Shown: piece by piece, positions 9,612-18,888 of the stretch
Position numbering within the stretch: position 1 is the stretch's first letter
Layout: each line of letters opens with the position of its first letter
NCBI RefSeq assembly: GCF_003814835.1
Contig: NZ_RKRG01000002.1
Location: 1 to 64,000, forward strand
Direction: 5' to 3'
Origin: Methanobrevibacter gottschalkii DSM 11977
GTDB lineage: Archaea > Methanobacteriota > Methanobacteria > Methanobacteriales > Methanobacteriaceae
Length of the DNA stretch: 64,000 nt
Notes under the pieces: generated by a model
Databases searched by the model: none
Told to the model about the DNA's origin: nothing
What the model saw: only the letters and a program-made list of their open reading frames with translations
Translations under genes and position numbers: made by a program

Positions 9612-10565
9612 TTATAATTCATCAAAACTAATTGGTTTGTGTTCTTTAGAGGATCTGTTTGCTGCAATAACCATTTTAAGAGCTTTAAGTCCGTCTTCAC
9701 CAGTAATTTCTGGTTCGCTTCCTGTCACTACTGCATTTAAGAAGGAAGTTAATTCACTTTTTAAGGGCTCTTCATGTTTAATTTCGATATCCTGGGCAAA
9801 TTTGCCATAAACCTCAATACTCTGCTGGATATAATCTACAGATATGATTCCGGCGGTACCTGTAAGTTCCAATTCTCTACGTTTGTATGGGGTTAACCAG
9901 TTTACTTCAATAATTCCAGTTGATTCATTATCGAAATTAACCATAATTTCAGCATGGTCTTCAAAGTCACAGTCATCCAATATGCTGTTCATAGTGCCGT
10001 AAACCTGTGTGATTTCCTCTTCAAACAAATAATTCAAAATGTCCAGGTCATGGATAGCTAAATCGATTGACACACCAACATCCTTAATTCTTGGTGGTAG
10101 CGGACCTACTCTTTTTGCAAATCCGGTTACAATATCTCCAATTACTCCATCATCAATAAGTTCCTTAGCTTTTCTAACAGCTGGATTGAATCTTTCAACA
10201 TGCCCTGTTGCAAGCAGCACTCCGGCTTCTTTAGCAGCTGCAATCATTTCTTCTGCTTCTTCCAATGTAAATGCAATCGGTTTTTCAACCAGTATGTGTT
10301 TTCCATGTTTTATTGCTTCCATTACTGCAGCATGGTGGAATGTAGTTGGAACACATATGCTTACTGCTTCGATTTCGGGATTTTCAAGTAATTCAGAATA
10401 TTCAGTATATCCTGTAGCACCATATTTTTTTTCAATTTTCTTAAGTGCTCTTTCACTCACATCACTTACAGCGACTAAATTTGCTTCTTCCATTTTGTGA
10501 TAGACACGAACGTGGTTTTCACCCATTGCACCTACACCAATAACTCCTACGTTTACAGTTCTCAA
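9612..10565 (-). CDS. Gfo/Idh/MocA-family NAD(P)-dependent oxidoreductase
   Basis: The 317-residue protein has a Rossmann start VNVGVIGVGAMGENHVRVY and the family signature EKPIAFTLEEAEEM with its conserved lysine in EKP. It also has an IHDLDILNYLF segment containing the catalytic-type histidine. Members oxidise hydroxyl groups of sugars, UDP-sugars or inositols; UDP-GlcNAc 3-dehydrogenase activity is known for related proteins but cannot be assigned from motifs alone. The gene lies 14 nt after hemC and 12 nt before gfcR in one minus-strand operon, with ribosome-binding site GGAGGAAT in front of the start. Confidence 0.85.
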   Translation of the reverse strand: MRTVNVGVIGVGAMGENHVRVYHKMEEANLVAVSDVSERALKKIEKKYGATGYTEYSELLENPEIEAVSICVPTTFHHAAVMEAIKHGKHILVEKPIAFTLEEAEEMIAAAKEAGVLLATGHVERFNPAVRKAKELIDDGVIGDIVTGFAKRVGPLPPRIKDVGVSIDLAIHDLDILNYLFEEEITQVYGTMNSILDDCDFEDHAEIMVNFDNESTGIIEVNWLTPYKRRELELTGTAGIISVDYIQQSIEVYGKFAQDIEIKHEEPLKSELTSFLNAVVTGSEPEITGEDGLKALKMVIAANRSSKEHKPISFDEL

Positions 10566-10579
10566 ATTAATTCCTCCGT

Positions 10580-11449
10580 TTAAACATAATTTTGGAAATG
10601 TTCTCCAATGCGTCTGCCAAGTTCAACCGCATCTTTAATAGAACCTTTCTGGGTTTCCTTTTTAAGGATTTCTCCTTGTTTAGTTAATAAGATTGAATAA
10701 AGTTTAAATTCTTTATTATTCACACGAGCAATAGCTCCAATAGGCCATTGACATCCTACACCAAGCTCTTCTAAAACCATCTTCTCTGCAAGCACTTCTT
10801 GCATGGAAATATGATCATTTAACTTTTGAATAATCTCTTTTTTATCAGAGTCTTTTCTAGTTATGATTGCAAGTGCACCCTGGCCTGCAGGCGGCGTAAT
10901 ATAATCTATTGGGAATACTTCTTTAATGTATTTTGTAAGATTTAATCTTTTAAGACCTGCTTCAGCCATTATTGTTGCATCCAAATCACTATTAAGTGCT
11001 TTATCAATCCTGGTTTCTATATTTCCTCTGATAGGTTTAAGTTCGAATTCTTTTTCGTAATGATTGCAAAATGCTTCTCTTCTAAGGCTGCTTGTTCCAA
11101 GTTTGGATCCCGGTCCAAGTTCCGCCCAGGTTTTTGAAGAAATAAGCACTTCATTTGGAGATTCACGTTTAGGAACTGCAGCAATTTCCAAATCTTCATT
11201 TAGTTCAGTCGGTAAATCTTTAAAACTGTGAACAGCAAAATCGACTTCTTCTTCTAAAAGAGCAATATCCAATTCTTTAGTAAACAAACCTTTCGAATCC
11301 ATATTGTATAATTGTGAAGTGGTAATTTTATCTCCTTTTGTCTTAATAATTTCTAAATCAATAGCTTCACCAGTTATTTTTTCCAACCAGGCGCATACCT
11401 GTTTAGTTTGAGCTAAAGCTAACTGACTTCCGCGTGTTCCAACAATCAT
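10580..11449 (-). CDS. hemC: Hydroxymethylbilane synthase (porphobilinogen deaminase)
   Basis: The start MIVGTRGSQLALAQTKQV, the segment FTKELDIALLEEEVDFAVHSFKDLPT and SSLRREAF are diagnostic. The cysteine in LGVGCQWPIG carries the dipyrromethane cofactor. The enzyme joins four porphobilinogen units into hydroxymethylbilane in the cytoplasm, feeding uroporphyrinogen III into siroheme, cobamide and F430. The 289-residue length is normal. It is the first gene of a three-gene minus-strand operon and is 130 nt downstream of cfbE, whose product acts at the end of the F430 route. Confidence 0.93.
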   Translation of the reverse strand: MIVGTRGSQLALAQTKQVCAWLEKITGEAIDLEIIKTKGDKITTSQLYNMDSKGLFTKELDIALLEEEVDFAVHSFKDLPTELNEDLEIAAVPKRESPNEVLISSKTWAELGPGSKLGTSSLRREAFCNHYEKEFELKPIRGNIETRIDKALNSDLDATIMAEAGLKRLNLTKYIKEVFPIDYITPPAGQGALAIITRKDSDKKEIIQKLNDHISMQEVLAEKMVLEELGVGCQWPIGAIARVNNKEFKLYSILLTKQGEILKKETQKGSIKDAVELGRRIGEHFQNYV

Positions 11450-11581
11450 TTATTATCTCCAAGTTTTTAAAAATTAATTATGCAATTTAATTTTGTTATA
11501 TTGTTAAGTTTTGCAAGTAATAATTATTAAATGTTTATAATTTTTCAAAATATTTTTTTAATATTTAAATTGATAATTTTT

Positions 11582-13000
11582 TCATCTTTGCTTTAATTTC
11601 CGGTAATCTGACCGATAAATAAAAAGAAGATTTTTATTGTTTTTTAATGCAATATCGTAAACATCATTGTAATTTTCAATTAACTGACATTTTTTAGACA
11701 TTTTTTTCTGAATCGAACTTCCAACATCTCCTGTCAAAATAATATTGCAGGAGACATTGTCTAGAAGTTCACTTACTTTCTCCTCATCAATTTCTTCACA
11801 AGTTATTCCGTAGTCTCCACCAACAGCGATCAGGTAGTCATTTAAATTACATATCATGTTTATTGACTCTTCAATTGATTTAGTATTGATTCCGGGATTG
11901 ATTTCTTCAATTACAGTAATATTTCCGATTTGTTTTTTATTTGTTCTTCCGGGGATTCCTTTGTAATTTTCAATTCCGTTTATAATTTTGTCTTTTGGAA
12001 TTTCCAAACTTAGTGCAGTTAAGACAGCTCCTAAAACATTGCTCACGTTATGTTTTCCAGGTGCAAAAGCGGTCATGCTAATTTCACCAGAAATTATGTT
12101 GCCATTAATTGTTTCAACATGGCTGAATATGATGTCCATTTTAGTCTTATCTGGTGTGTATTTAACATCATCCAGATATAAATTTGAATTTTCGTCACTT
12201 AGGGAAAACGTGTTGACTTTATCATGCTTTATGTCATTGTAGTATGTGTCATATGCTTCTTTTTGACAAACTACAGTTCCGCATCTGAATACTTGTCTTT
12301 TAGCTTTACTTGCACTACTTTTACCTTTTGCAATCGGGTAATCCTCAGCAATGTTCAATAATACGCCAACATCCCCAATACCGCTAACTCCTAATGATGA
12401 TTCAAAAATTGCCGAGTTATATCTGCGTGGGTTTTCACTTTCAGCAATGCCGCCGGCGATTTTACAGAGGGGATTGGATATTTTATATGCAAGATCAATT
12501 GTTTCTTTAATATTTGCCGGAGCTATTGAGATATTCTGTTTTAGCATGATTTTTTTTCTGTCTTCATAAAGCATAGCTCCAAGACTTGATAAAATCAACG
12601 GATTCTCATCAATTAAAATCTCTTTGAGCATAAAAACGCTGGATGTCTTGCCTTTAACTCCAGTCACTTCAACTTTTGGAAAATCACCTCCCCAATCCTC
12701 TAAAAGTTCGCAAATAATTTCATGGTGGGTTTGGAAAGTGTAGTTGAGGTCGGGATTGTGTTTAGCAATGTCTTTAAAACTTATAGGCATATGGATGGGG
12801 TAGATAATATTCATATCTCCCTTAAAACTTGCAAGATCACTTAACTGTATCAAATCTATTTTGTAAATACTAAGCATTTTAGCTTCAATGTCATTTAACG
12901 TGTTGTAGATATCATATGCAAGCACATTTTTTCCTTTTTTTGCAAGGCTAATTGCAATTTTAACTCCTCCGTGGGTTAAATCAATGACAAGATGATTCAT
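11582..13000 (-). CDS. cfbE: Coenzyme F430 synthetase (Mur ligase family)
   Basis: The protein is a Mur-ligase-like ATP-dependent amide ligase with P-loop VEVTGVKGKTSSVFMLKEIL and the central domain SSLGVSGIGDVGVLLNIAEDY. The start MNHLVIDLTHGGVKIAISLAKKGKNVLAYDIYN is the typical CfbE N terminus. CfbE performs the last amidation giving mature F430, the nickel cofactor of methyl-CoM reductase. I place the start at the ATG at 13000, which overlaps the preceding gene by 20 nt, rather than at a longer version beginning at 13030. It is the third gene of pdaD, NAD kinase, cfbE. Confidence 0.88.
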   Translation of the reverse strand: MNHLVIDLTHGGVKIAISLAKKGKNVLAYDIYNTLNDIEAKMLSIYKIDLIQLSDLASFKGDMNIIYPIHMPISFKDIAKHNPDLNYTFQTHHEIICELLEDWGGDFPKVEVTGVKGKTSSVFMLKEILIDENPLILSSLGAMLYEDRKKIMLKQNISIAPANIKETIDLAYKISNPLCKIAGGIAESENPRRYNSAIFESSLGVSGIGDVGVLLNIAEDYPIAKGKSSASKAKRQVFRCGTVVCQKEAYDTYYNDIKHDKVNTFSLSDENSNLYLDDVKYTPDKTKMDIIFSHVETINGNIISGEISMTAFAPGKHNVSNVLGAVLTALSLEIPKDKIINGIENYKGIPGRTNKKQIGNITVIEEINPGINTKSIEESINMICNLNDYLIAVGGDYGITCEEIDEEKVSELLDNVSCNIILTGDVGSSIQKKMSKKCQLIENYNDVYDIALKNNKNLLFIYRSDYRKLKQR

Positions 13001-14861
13001 TATTTGCACCTTGTATTTTTGGGATTCCACCTTCGCTTAATTTATCTTTAACTTTTTCATAGAAGTATTTGGTTGAAGTACGGATGAAGTAAGCGTCTTT
13101 GTCGGATTTTTTAAATTTAATTTCTTCTTCATATGCCGCCTCTTCATTGATTTGACCGTCGATAACGAATACTGCAGTTTTACCTTTTTTAAGTAATTTG
13201 ACTGTAATTTCACTACTGTCCGATACTACGAATGGTCTTGCTCCAAGTTTATATGGGCAAATTGGTATTATAACGAAACCCGCTACTTTAGGATCAACAA
13301 TCGGTCCTCCTGCAGACATTGCGTAAGCTGTTGAACCGCTTGGTGTTGAAATAATCAGTCCGTCTGCTCTTACTTCTTCAATTATTTCTCCATCCACTTG
13401 TATTTCAAAATGCATCATTTTTGCAGGTTTGTTTGTCATTACAACTACTTCATTCATTACACTGTATTGGTTGTTTTCGTGTGAAACAACAAGCCTGCTT
13501 CTTTTTTCTTTATAATAATCTCCTTTTAAAATGGAATTCAACGCTTCAAATGTATGTGGAGTTTCTATTTCAGTTAAAAATCCAACTGTTCCCATATTTA
13601 TTCCGAATAATGGAATTTCAGGATTCATTTTTCCCTGTGCTCTTAGCAGTGTTCCGTCTCCTCCGAGAATTATTGCCATATCACAATCAAAGTCAAAAAT
13701 CTTTTCTCCCAACTGTTTGAAATTTATATTTAAATTGAGATCTTCAAATGAATCCGCCATTTCCGGATGTTTTTCTTTAACTTCATTGATTATTTTATCT
13801 ATTTCGGGGTTTTCTTTTAGTTCAGTTAATCTATGAGCTAATCCCTCTTCAATTGTTACTTCACGTCCATTTGTTAGTAAATAATCAATAATTTTTGCAG
13901 CAAATAAAATCGGTCTTGTCTGGTCAATTCTGGATACTATTCCTACTTTTCCAATAAAGTCGGTCTGATTGTCATTTAGGATATCAATCATCTGTTTATG
14001 GAGTATTATGTTATTGGCAGCTACAATAATTGTTTTTTCATAAATGCTTAGTATATTGTTTAGTTTCTGCCCGTATTTGTTTGTAATGATGCATCCCGCT
14101 TCTTCAAGAATTAATTTGGATGCTGCAATATCAATTATTCTGCTTCCTCTAAGGTCTAAAAATGCATCATATCTTCCGCTGGCAACATAAGACAATTCCA
14201 ATACAACACTTCCTAAAACTCTCATACGACGAGCATTATCGACTAATTTGGAAGCTTGTGATGTGCCGCTTTTTGTAAATCCTCCAAGTGTCATGTCACT
14301 AATGTTTATGATGTTGCTGGGATGGACTTCTTCATTGTTCAGCCAACATCCTTTTCCTTTTTCAGCTTCAAAAAAATTACCATTGGCGAAATTACTTATA
14401 AAACCAAGTTCAACATCATTTAAAGTTGCAAGACGACCTTGATTGACACTGGAGACGGCTATTGAAATTCCAAAAGCAGGAATTTCTTTAATTGCATTAT
14501 TGGTCCCATCAATTGGATCGACTAAAAATATGAACTTCGGTATTTCATCTTCTTTTAAATCAGTACGTCTGAGTTCATCAGTAAGTTTAATGCTTCTTTT
14601 AGTGCCACGGCCAAGTTTTAATTCTCCGATTTCTTCACTGACGATGTATGACAATACAGGTGCATTTTTTAGGATATTGATCATTTTATCTTCTGCAATT
14701 ATGTCAATCAATGATGTTGGAGTTCCATCAGCACCAATTTTTACTTTCTCTCCAGATTCGGGTTTTCCAACATAGGGTCTAATTACTCTTGAAACTTCAC
14801 GGATAATTTCATATGCTAAATCGGTTGCAATCTGTTTGTCTTTTGCATCCATGTTTATCAC
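12981..14861 (-). CDS. Bifunctional NADP phosphatase / NAD kinase
   Basis: The 626-residue protein is a fusion. Residues ~1-275 are an inositol-monophosphatase-type domain (FLVDPIDGTNNAIKEIPAFG is the metal-binding DPxDGT motif). Residues ~300-610 are an NAD kinase with GGDGTLLRA and NMGTVGFL. The same fusion was characterised in Methanocaldococcus (MJ0917) as an enzyme with NAD kinase and NADP phosphatase activities, setting the NADP pool. Its start overlaps the pdaD stop by 4 nt and its end overlaps cfbE, so the three are translationally coupled. Confidence 0.9.
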   Translation of the reverse strand: MINMDAKDKQIATDLAYEIIREVSRVIRPYVGKPESGEKVKIGADGTPTSLIDIIAEDKMINILKNAPVLSYIVSEEIGELKLGRGTKRSIKLTDELRRTDLKEDEIPKFIFLVDPIDGTNNAIKEIPAFGISIAVSSVNQGRLATLNDVELGFISNFANGNFFEAEKGKGCWLNNEEVHPSNIINISDMTLGGFTKSGTSQASKLVDNARRMRVLGSVVLELSYVASGRYDAFLDLRGSRIIDIAASKLILEEAGCIITNKYGQKLNNILSIYEKTIIVAANNIILHKQMIDILNDNQTDFIGKVGIVSRIDQTRPILFAAKIIDYLLTNGREVTIEEGLAHRLTELKENPEIDKIINEVKEKHPEMADSFEDLNLNINFKQLGEKIFDFDCDMAIILGGDGTLLRAQGKMNPEIPLFGINMGTVGFLTEIETPHTFEALNSILKGDYYKEKRSRLVVSHENNQYSVMNEVVVMTNKPAKMMHFEIQVDGEIIEEVRADGLIISTPSGSTAYAMSAGGPIVDPKVAGFVIIPICPYKLGARPFVVSDSSEITVKLLKKGKTAVFVIDGQINEEAAYEEEIKFKKSDKDAYFIRTSTKYFYEKVKDKLSEGGIPKIQGANNESSCH

Positions 14862-15319
14862 TCTATTAGTTCATCCTTTAAATAAACGACTGATGCAACA
14901 ACTGATGCGATTTCACGAACAGTTGCTGTGGAGGATTCAACTATCAAATCCCCTTTTATTTTGACTCCTCGTTTATCCATCATATAGTTGACCATCATTT
15001 CTGCTTCTTCAATAAGTTCATTCGGATCTTCATTAATTCCTGTTGTTTCTACAACACATCCTAATTCTTCACCAATAGCTACTGCAATAACAGCAGTTAT
15101 TTCATCTCCTGGGTTGTCTGATGTCACTTCTGATAAAACACAGTTCACCATAGATCCTGCTTTGAGTTTAGGTAACTTATTAATTTCCGCATTGCCTGCA
15201 AGCATACTGGATACTTTAATTAAGTTCACATCACCTATTCCAGCATCGGTTAGGGCATTATCAAATGCGTTTAATTTACTTGGACCTTCATCTTTTCCAG
15301 ATACAATAGCTATTTTCAT
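14858..15319 (-). CDS. pdaD: Pyruvoyl-dependent arginine decarboxylase
   Basis: The 153-residue proenzyme contains LIKVSSMLAGNAE. The Ser37-Ser38 pair is the self-cleavage site that generates the pyruvoyl group on the alpha chain. Length and the KLKAGSMVNCVLSEVTS and EELGCVVETTG segments match archaeal PdaD. The enzyme converts arginine to agmatine, which the agmatinase at 16340 turns into putrescine. It is the first gene of the minus-strand operon with NAD kinase and cfbE, and its promoter region is shared divergently with the membrane protein at 15401. Confidence 0.93.
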   Translation of the reverse strand: MKIAIVSGKDEGPSKLNAFDNALTDAGIGDVNLIKVSSMLAGNAEINKLPKLKAGSMVNCVLSEVTSDNPGDEITAVIAVAIGEELGCVVETTGINEDPNELIEEAEMMVNYMMDKRGVKIKGDLIVESSTATVREIASVVASVVYLKDELIE

Positions 15320-15400
15320 TTTATCACTAACCTTAGATTTGTATGTTATATTAAATAAATATTTAAATGATAAAAAAGTAACTAGATTTAGGTGCGCCTA

Positions 15401-15754
15401 ATGATTTTAAATAAATATTTATCAATGATTTTATCGGCATGTTTTTTCATGCTACTTATGATGATTGTATCTGCTGTTACGGTTGTGTTCTTTAATGGGG
15501 GTTCCATCCCATATGTGGGCATTGTTTTTGTTGTAATTTTTTATTTTATGGCACGCATGTTCTATAATTATTTAAGAAATGATGAACTTTACAAAAACAA
15601 TAAAAATTACACAAGCGATGCACCGGATGAGGAATATATGATTAAAGGTCCAAGAGATGCTAAAAAAATATTCATAATCTTCTGGGTAATAATTGTTCTG
15701 ATTTTGGCAGCCGTCTCTTTATGGTTATATTCATTTAATATGGGTTCGGTCTAA
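15401..15754 (+). CDS. Hypothetical membrane protein, three predicted helices
   Basis: A small membrane protein with helices around residues 5-25 (MILSACFFMLLMMIVSAVTV), 30-46 and 87-108 (IFIIFWVIIVLILAAVSLWL), and a charged loop between the last two (NNKNYTSDAPDEEYMIKGPRD). I use the ATG at 15401; a GTG at 15392 would add three residues. No catalytic motif is visible and the family is not recognised. It is transcribed divergently from pdaD. Confidence 0.65.
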   Translation: MILNKYLSMILSACFFMLLMMIVSAVTVVFFNGGSIPYVGIVFVVIFYFMARMFYNYLRNDELYKNNKNYTSDAPDEEYMIKGPRDAKKIFIIFWVIIVLILAAVSLWLYSFNMGSV

Positions 15755-15805
15755 TTTATTTTTAAAAAAATTCTAATTCATAAATTACGCTATTTTAGCG
15801 AATAG

Positions 15806-15891
15806 TTTATATAAAATGGAAAAGATAGTTTATATTAATCTAGTAATATTCCTTATTATATAGATTAAAAACCGGTTTTTATTTATGGAGG
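15806..15891 (+). promoter_or_regulatory. Promoter and ribosome-binding site of aIF5A
   Basis: TTTATATAAA (15806-15815) is a clear TATA box. A second TATA-like stretch occurs near 15856. The leader would be about 60 nt, ending in TGGAGG (15886-15891) 9 nt before the ATG. Confidence 0.65.
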
Positions 15892-15900
15892 AAAAATTAT

Positions 15901-16299
15901 ATGTCAACAAAAGTTGTAGAGATTAAAACATTAAAAGTTGGAAAGTACATCGTTTTAGGTGGAGAAGCTTGTAAGATTATCAGTTACACTACCTCATCTC
16001 CTGGTAAACACGGAGCTGCAAAAGCAAGAATTGAAGCAGTAGGTGTTTTCGACAACCAAAAAAGAAGTTTAGTCAAACCAGTGGATAACAAAGTAGATAT
16101 TCCTATCATCGATAAAAGATTAGGGCAAGTTATTTCTATTCAGGGAGCTAATGTTCAATTAATGGACATGGAAAACTATGATACTCTTGATTTACCAATG
16201 CCTGAAGATTTAAAAGATTCCATCGTTGAAGGTATTGAAGTGGAGTACATTGTTGCTTTAGGTAATATGAAAATAATGAGAATAAGAGGATCTAACTAG
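15901..16299 (+). CDS. eif5A: Translation factor aIF5A
   Basis: The 132-residue protein has the N-terminal SH3-like domain with the hypusination loop [16 protein letters not shown], where Lys36 is the residue modified to (deoxy)hypusine, followed by an OB-fold domain. aIF5A binds the ribosomal E site and relieves stalling on difficult peptide sequences. Modification needs a polyamine aminobutyl group, so it is meaningful that arginine decarboxylase and agmatinase flank it. Strong TATA box and GGAGG site precede it; agmatinase begins 40 nt after its stop. Confidence 0.95.
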   Translation: MSTKVVEIKTLKVGKYIVLGGEACKIISYTTSSPGKHGAAKARIEAVGVFDNQKRSLVKPVDNKVDIPIIDKRLGQVISIQGANVQLMDMENYDTLDLPMPEDLKDSIVEGIEVEYIVALGNMKIMRIRGSN

Positions 16300-16339
16300 A
16301 TTCCTTTCTCTTATTCATGTTTCCTTTAAAAGATTAATT

Positions 16340-17206
16340 ATGCTTTTAAATACATACGAACCATGGAAATTCGCATTTTCCAGTGAAAATGAAAATATTA
16401 AAGAAAATTCATTCGGGATAATCGGAGTTCCCTTTGACAGCACTACTTCTTATCACTCCGGTGCACGTTCGGGACCAATTGTTGTAAGGGAAGCATCATT
16501 TGGTTTTGAAAAATACAATACTATTTTTAATAAAGAATTAAACACTGTTTTTTATGATTTTGGCGATGTTAATGTAGTTCCCGGAAATTGCAGTAAAACT
16601 TGCCGGATAATTGAAGATACAGTAAATGAATTATCAGACTTGAAAATTAAACCTATAATAATCGGCGGAGAACATTCAGCATCAATCGGAGCTATTAAGG
16701 CACTATCTGAAAAATATGAAAGATTAACAGTAATACACATGGATGCTCACAGAGACCTTGCTTTTGATTTCATTGGTGAGAAATGTTCACATGCAACAGT
16801 TATGAGAAGAGCTCATGAACTGGGAGTCAATTTAGTTCAAATCGGAATCAGATCATCTTCTAAAGATGAAGAGGACTTTGTAAAATCAACCTATAATATT
16901 CAGACATTTAAAAACAAGGATGTTCACAAGCACATGGATGCAATTGAATATTACTTGACAAACATTGATGGACCTATTTATATTTCAGTAGACATGGATG
17001 TAATTGATCCGGCCATCGCTCCCAGTGTTGGAAATCCAACTCCCGGAGGATTATTTGTCTCTGAAATGGAAACATTACTTAAAACATTATCACATAAAAA
17101 TGTGGTGGGCTTTGATGTCGTTGAAACTGCAAGTGATAGGCTGGGGGATAATACTGCGGTGGTTGCAGCTAAACTGATTTATGATTTTCTAACATTAATG
17201 GATTAA
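16340..17206 (+). CDS. speB: Agmatinase
   Basis: The 288-residue ureohydrolase has the three manganese-binding signatures in order: IIIGGEHSASIG, VIHMDAHRDL and YISVDMDVIDPAIAPSVGNP, followed by GFDVVETAS. It hydrolyses agmatine to putrescine and urea, using the product of PdaD encoded 1 kb away. It is probably co-transcribed with aIF5A (gap 40 nt). Arginase or guanidinobutyrase are sequence-related alternatives, but the pathway context and lack of a bacterial-type arginase region favour agmatinase. Confidence 0.92.
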   Translation: MLLNTYEPWKFAFSSENENIKENSFGIIGVPFDSTTSYHSGARSGPIVVREASFGFEKYNTIFNKELNTVFYDFGDVNVVPGNCSKTCRIIEDTVNELSDLKIKPIIIGGEHSASIGAIKALSEKYERLTVIHMDAHRDLAFDFIGEKCSHATVMRRAHELGVNLVQIGIRSSSKDEEDFVKSTYNIQTFKNKDVHKHMDAIEYYLTNIDGPIYISVDMDVIDPAIAPSVGNPTPGGLFVSEMETLLKTLSHKNVVGFDVVETASDRLGDNTAVVAAKLIYDFLTLMD

Positions 17207-17666
17207 TTTTAAAAATTAGTCATTGTAGCTCATTAACTGATTATATGTCTGTGATTTAAAATTATATTATTTAAATATAAAATTTCCATGCTTTCGAATA
17301 AGTTGAATAATGGTTATTAATTGAATGCTTTGAAATAAATTTGGATAAAACTCTTTTATCTAAAATATTTATAAATAATGTGTTTCCATCTCACAATCAA
17401 AAATACTTGTTTTATTCCAAAATTATTGATTCTTTAAATTTATATTTCAAATATTTTTTAAGCTTTAAACTTAATATTAATTTAAATGGCAGTGTTTTTA
17501 TTAAAATGGATTTTAATTAATAATTTGAATAAGCGGATATTTTTTGAGATGTCCTTAATTACTGAGGTTAAAATCAATTCTGGTTAGTGATTTATAAAAT
17601 AACAATACCATTAAATATCACCAAAACAAAATCTATAATATTAAATAAAAAACGGAGCATATTGTT
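17207..17666. other. 460-bp AT-rich intergenic region
   Basis: No open reading frame of substance, no hairpin of note and no GC-rich island is visible. The last 60 bp (AT-rich boxes near 17590-17645 followed by CGGAGC before the ATG at 17667) plausibly contain the promoter and ribosome-binding site of the next gene. Confidence 0.4.
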
Positions 17667-18887
17667 ATGAATAAAAGAACTATTGAGCTTTCAGGCCATA
17701 TTATCGATTCATTGACTTTAACTAAAACAATGGGCATAATCATGGACAAAGGTGGAGAATTTGACATTCTTGAAATAGATGTTGGACGTAAAAAATCAGA
17801 TATAAGTCATGCAAAAATTGAAGTTTCAGCAGATTCTCCCGAATTATTGGAGTCTATTTTAGATGAATTATCTGTACTTGGTGCTGCAATTGATGAAATT
17901 AAGGAAGTCAATCTCGTTGCATCTGTTAAAGATAAAGTTGCTCCTGAAGGTTTTTATTCATCATCTAATCATTCAACTCATATTTTCTATGATGGGGATT
18001 GGATTCCTGTTGAAGAAATTGAAATGGACTGTTTAGTAGTTGTTGATGAAGATGAAAAACGTGCTTTTGTAAAACCAATTGCCGATGTTAAGGTTGGCGA
18101 TAAAATAGTAGTTGGTCTTGATGGGGTTAAAGTAACACCACCTCACAGATCAAGGGACGAACAACAGGTATTCGAGTTCATGAACAGTGAAGTATCTTCT
18201 GAAAAGCCTTTAATGAATTTAATTAAGGGTATTGCAAGTGAAATGAAAGAAATCAAGGCTAAAGGCGGAAAAATAGGTATTGTGGGTGGACCTGCTATCG
18301 TACACACTGGTTCCGGCAAATATTTGGCTGCACTTGTAAAAGAAGGATACATTGATGTTATAATGGCTGGCAATGCACTTGCAACTCATGATATTGAGTC
18401 AAACTTATTTGGTACTTCTTTAGGCATTGAAGTTGAAACAGGCAAAATTGTGGCTCATGGCCATACTCACCATATGAGGGCAATTAACAGAATCAATCGT
18501 TCCGGTTCGATTAAAAATGCGGTTGAAGATGGAACTTTAACTGGAGGAATTATGTATGAATGCATTAAGAATGATGTTCCATATGTTCTTGCAGGTTCCA
18601 TCCGTGATGACGGACCGCTTCCTGATGTCATAACTGATACTGCAGAATCACAAAAGCTGATGAGGCATTATGCCCAGGAAGTTGACATGGTGATCATGAT
18701 TGCAACAATGCTTCACTCAATTGCAACCGGCAACTTACTCCCTTCAAGGGTAAAAAGTATTTGTGTGGATATTAATCCATCCACTGTTACTAAGTTATCC
18801 GATAGGGGAAGTGCACAGGTTGTTGGTATTGTAACTGATATTGGAACATTCCTACCACTTCTCTATAACGCTTTGCATGAGGAATAG
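17667..18887 (+). CDS. LOR/SDH-domain protein, probable ornithine cyclodeaminase
   Basis: The 406-residue protein belongs to the TIGR00300-type family. An N-terminal LOR/SDH domain (residues 1-100, [20 protein letters not shown]) precedes a central segment and a C-terminal NAD-binding region ([17 protein letters not shown]). Family members from Methanococcus have been characterised as an unusual NAD-dependent ornithine cyclodeaminase converting ornithine to proline and ammonia; related cyanobacterial proteins act on arginine. Whether this copy does the same is inferred. The adenine deaminase gene begins 1 nt after its stop. Confidence 0.75.
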   Translation: MNKRTIELSGHIIDSLTLTKTMGIIMDKGGEFDILEIDVGRKKSDISHAKIEVSADSPELLESILDELSVLGAAIDEIKEVNLVASVKDKVAPEGFYSSSNHSTHIFYDGDWIPVEEIEMDCLVVVDEDEKRAFVKPIADVKVGDKIVVGLDGVKVTPPHRSRDEQQVFEFMNSEVSSEKPLMNLIKGIASEMKEIKAKGGKIGIVGGPAIVHTGSGKYLAALVKEGYIDVIMAGNALATHDIESNLFGTSLGIEVETGKIVAHGHTHHMRAINRINRSGSIKNAVEDGTLTGGIMYECIKNDVPYVLAGSIRDDGPLPDVITDTAESQKLMRHYAQEVDMVIMIATMLHSIATGNLLPSRVKSICVDINPSTVTKLSDRGSAQVVGIVTDIGTFLPLLYNALHEE

Positions 18888-18888
18888 C

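Noticed and set aside
12339-12569. Plus-strand ORF inside cfbE
   Set aside because: Lies in the antisense frame of a well-conserved Mur-ligase domain with no ribosome-binding site.
18841-18888. Longer start for adenine deaminase inside the preceding gene
   Set aside because: The added 16 residues are read from the coding end of the preceding gene, and the ATG at 18889 gives the usual N terminus.
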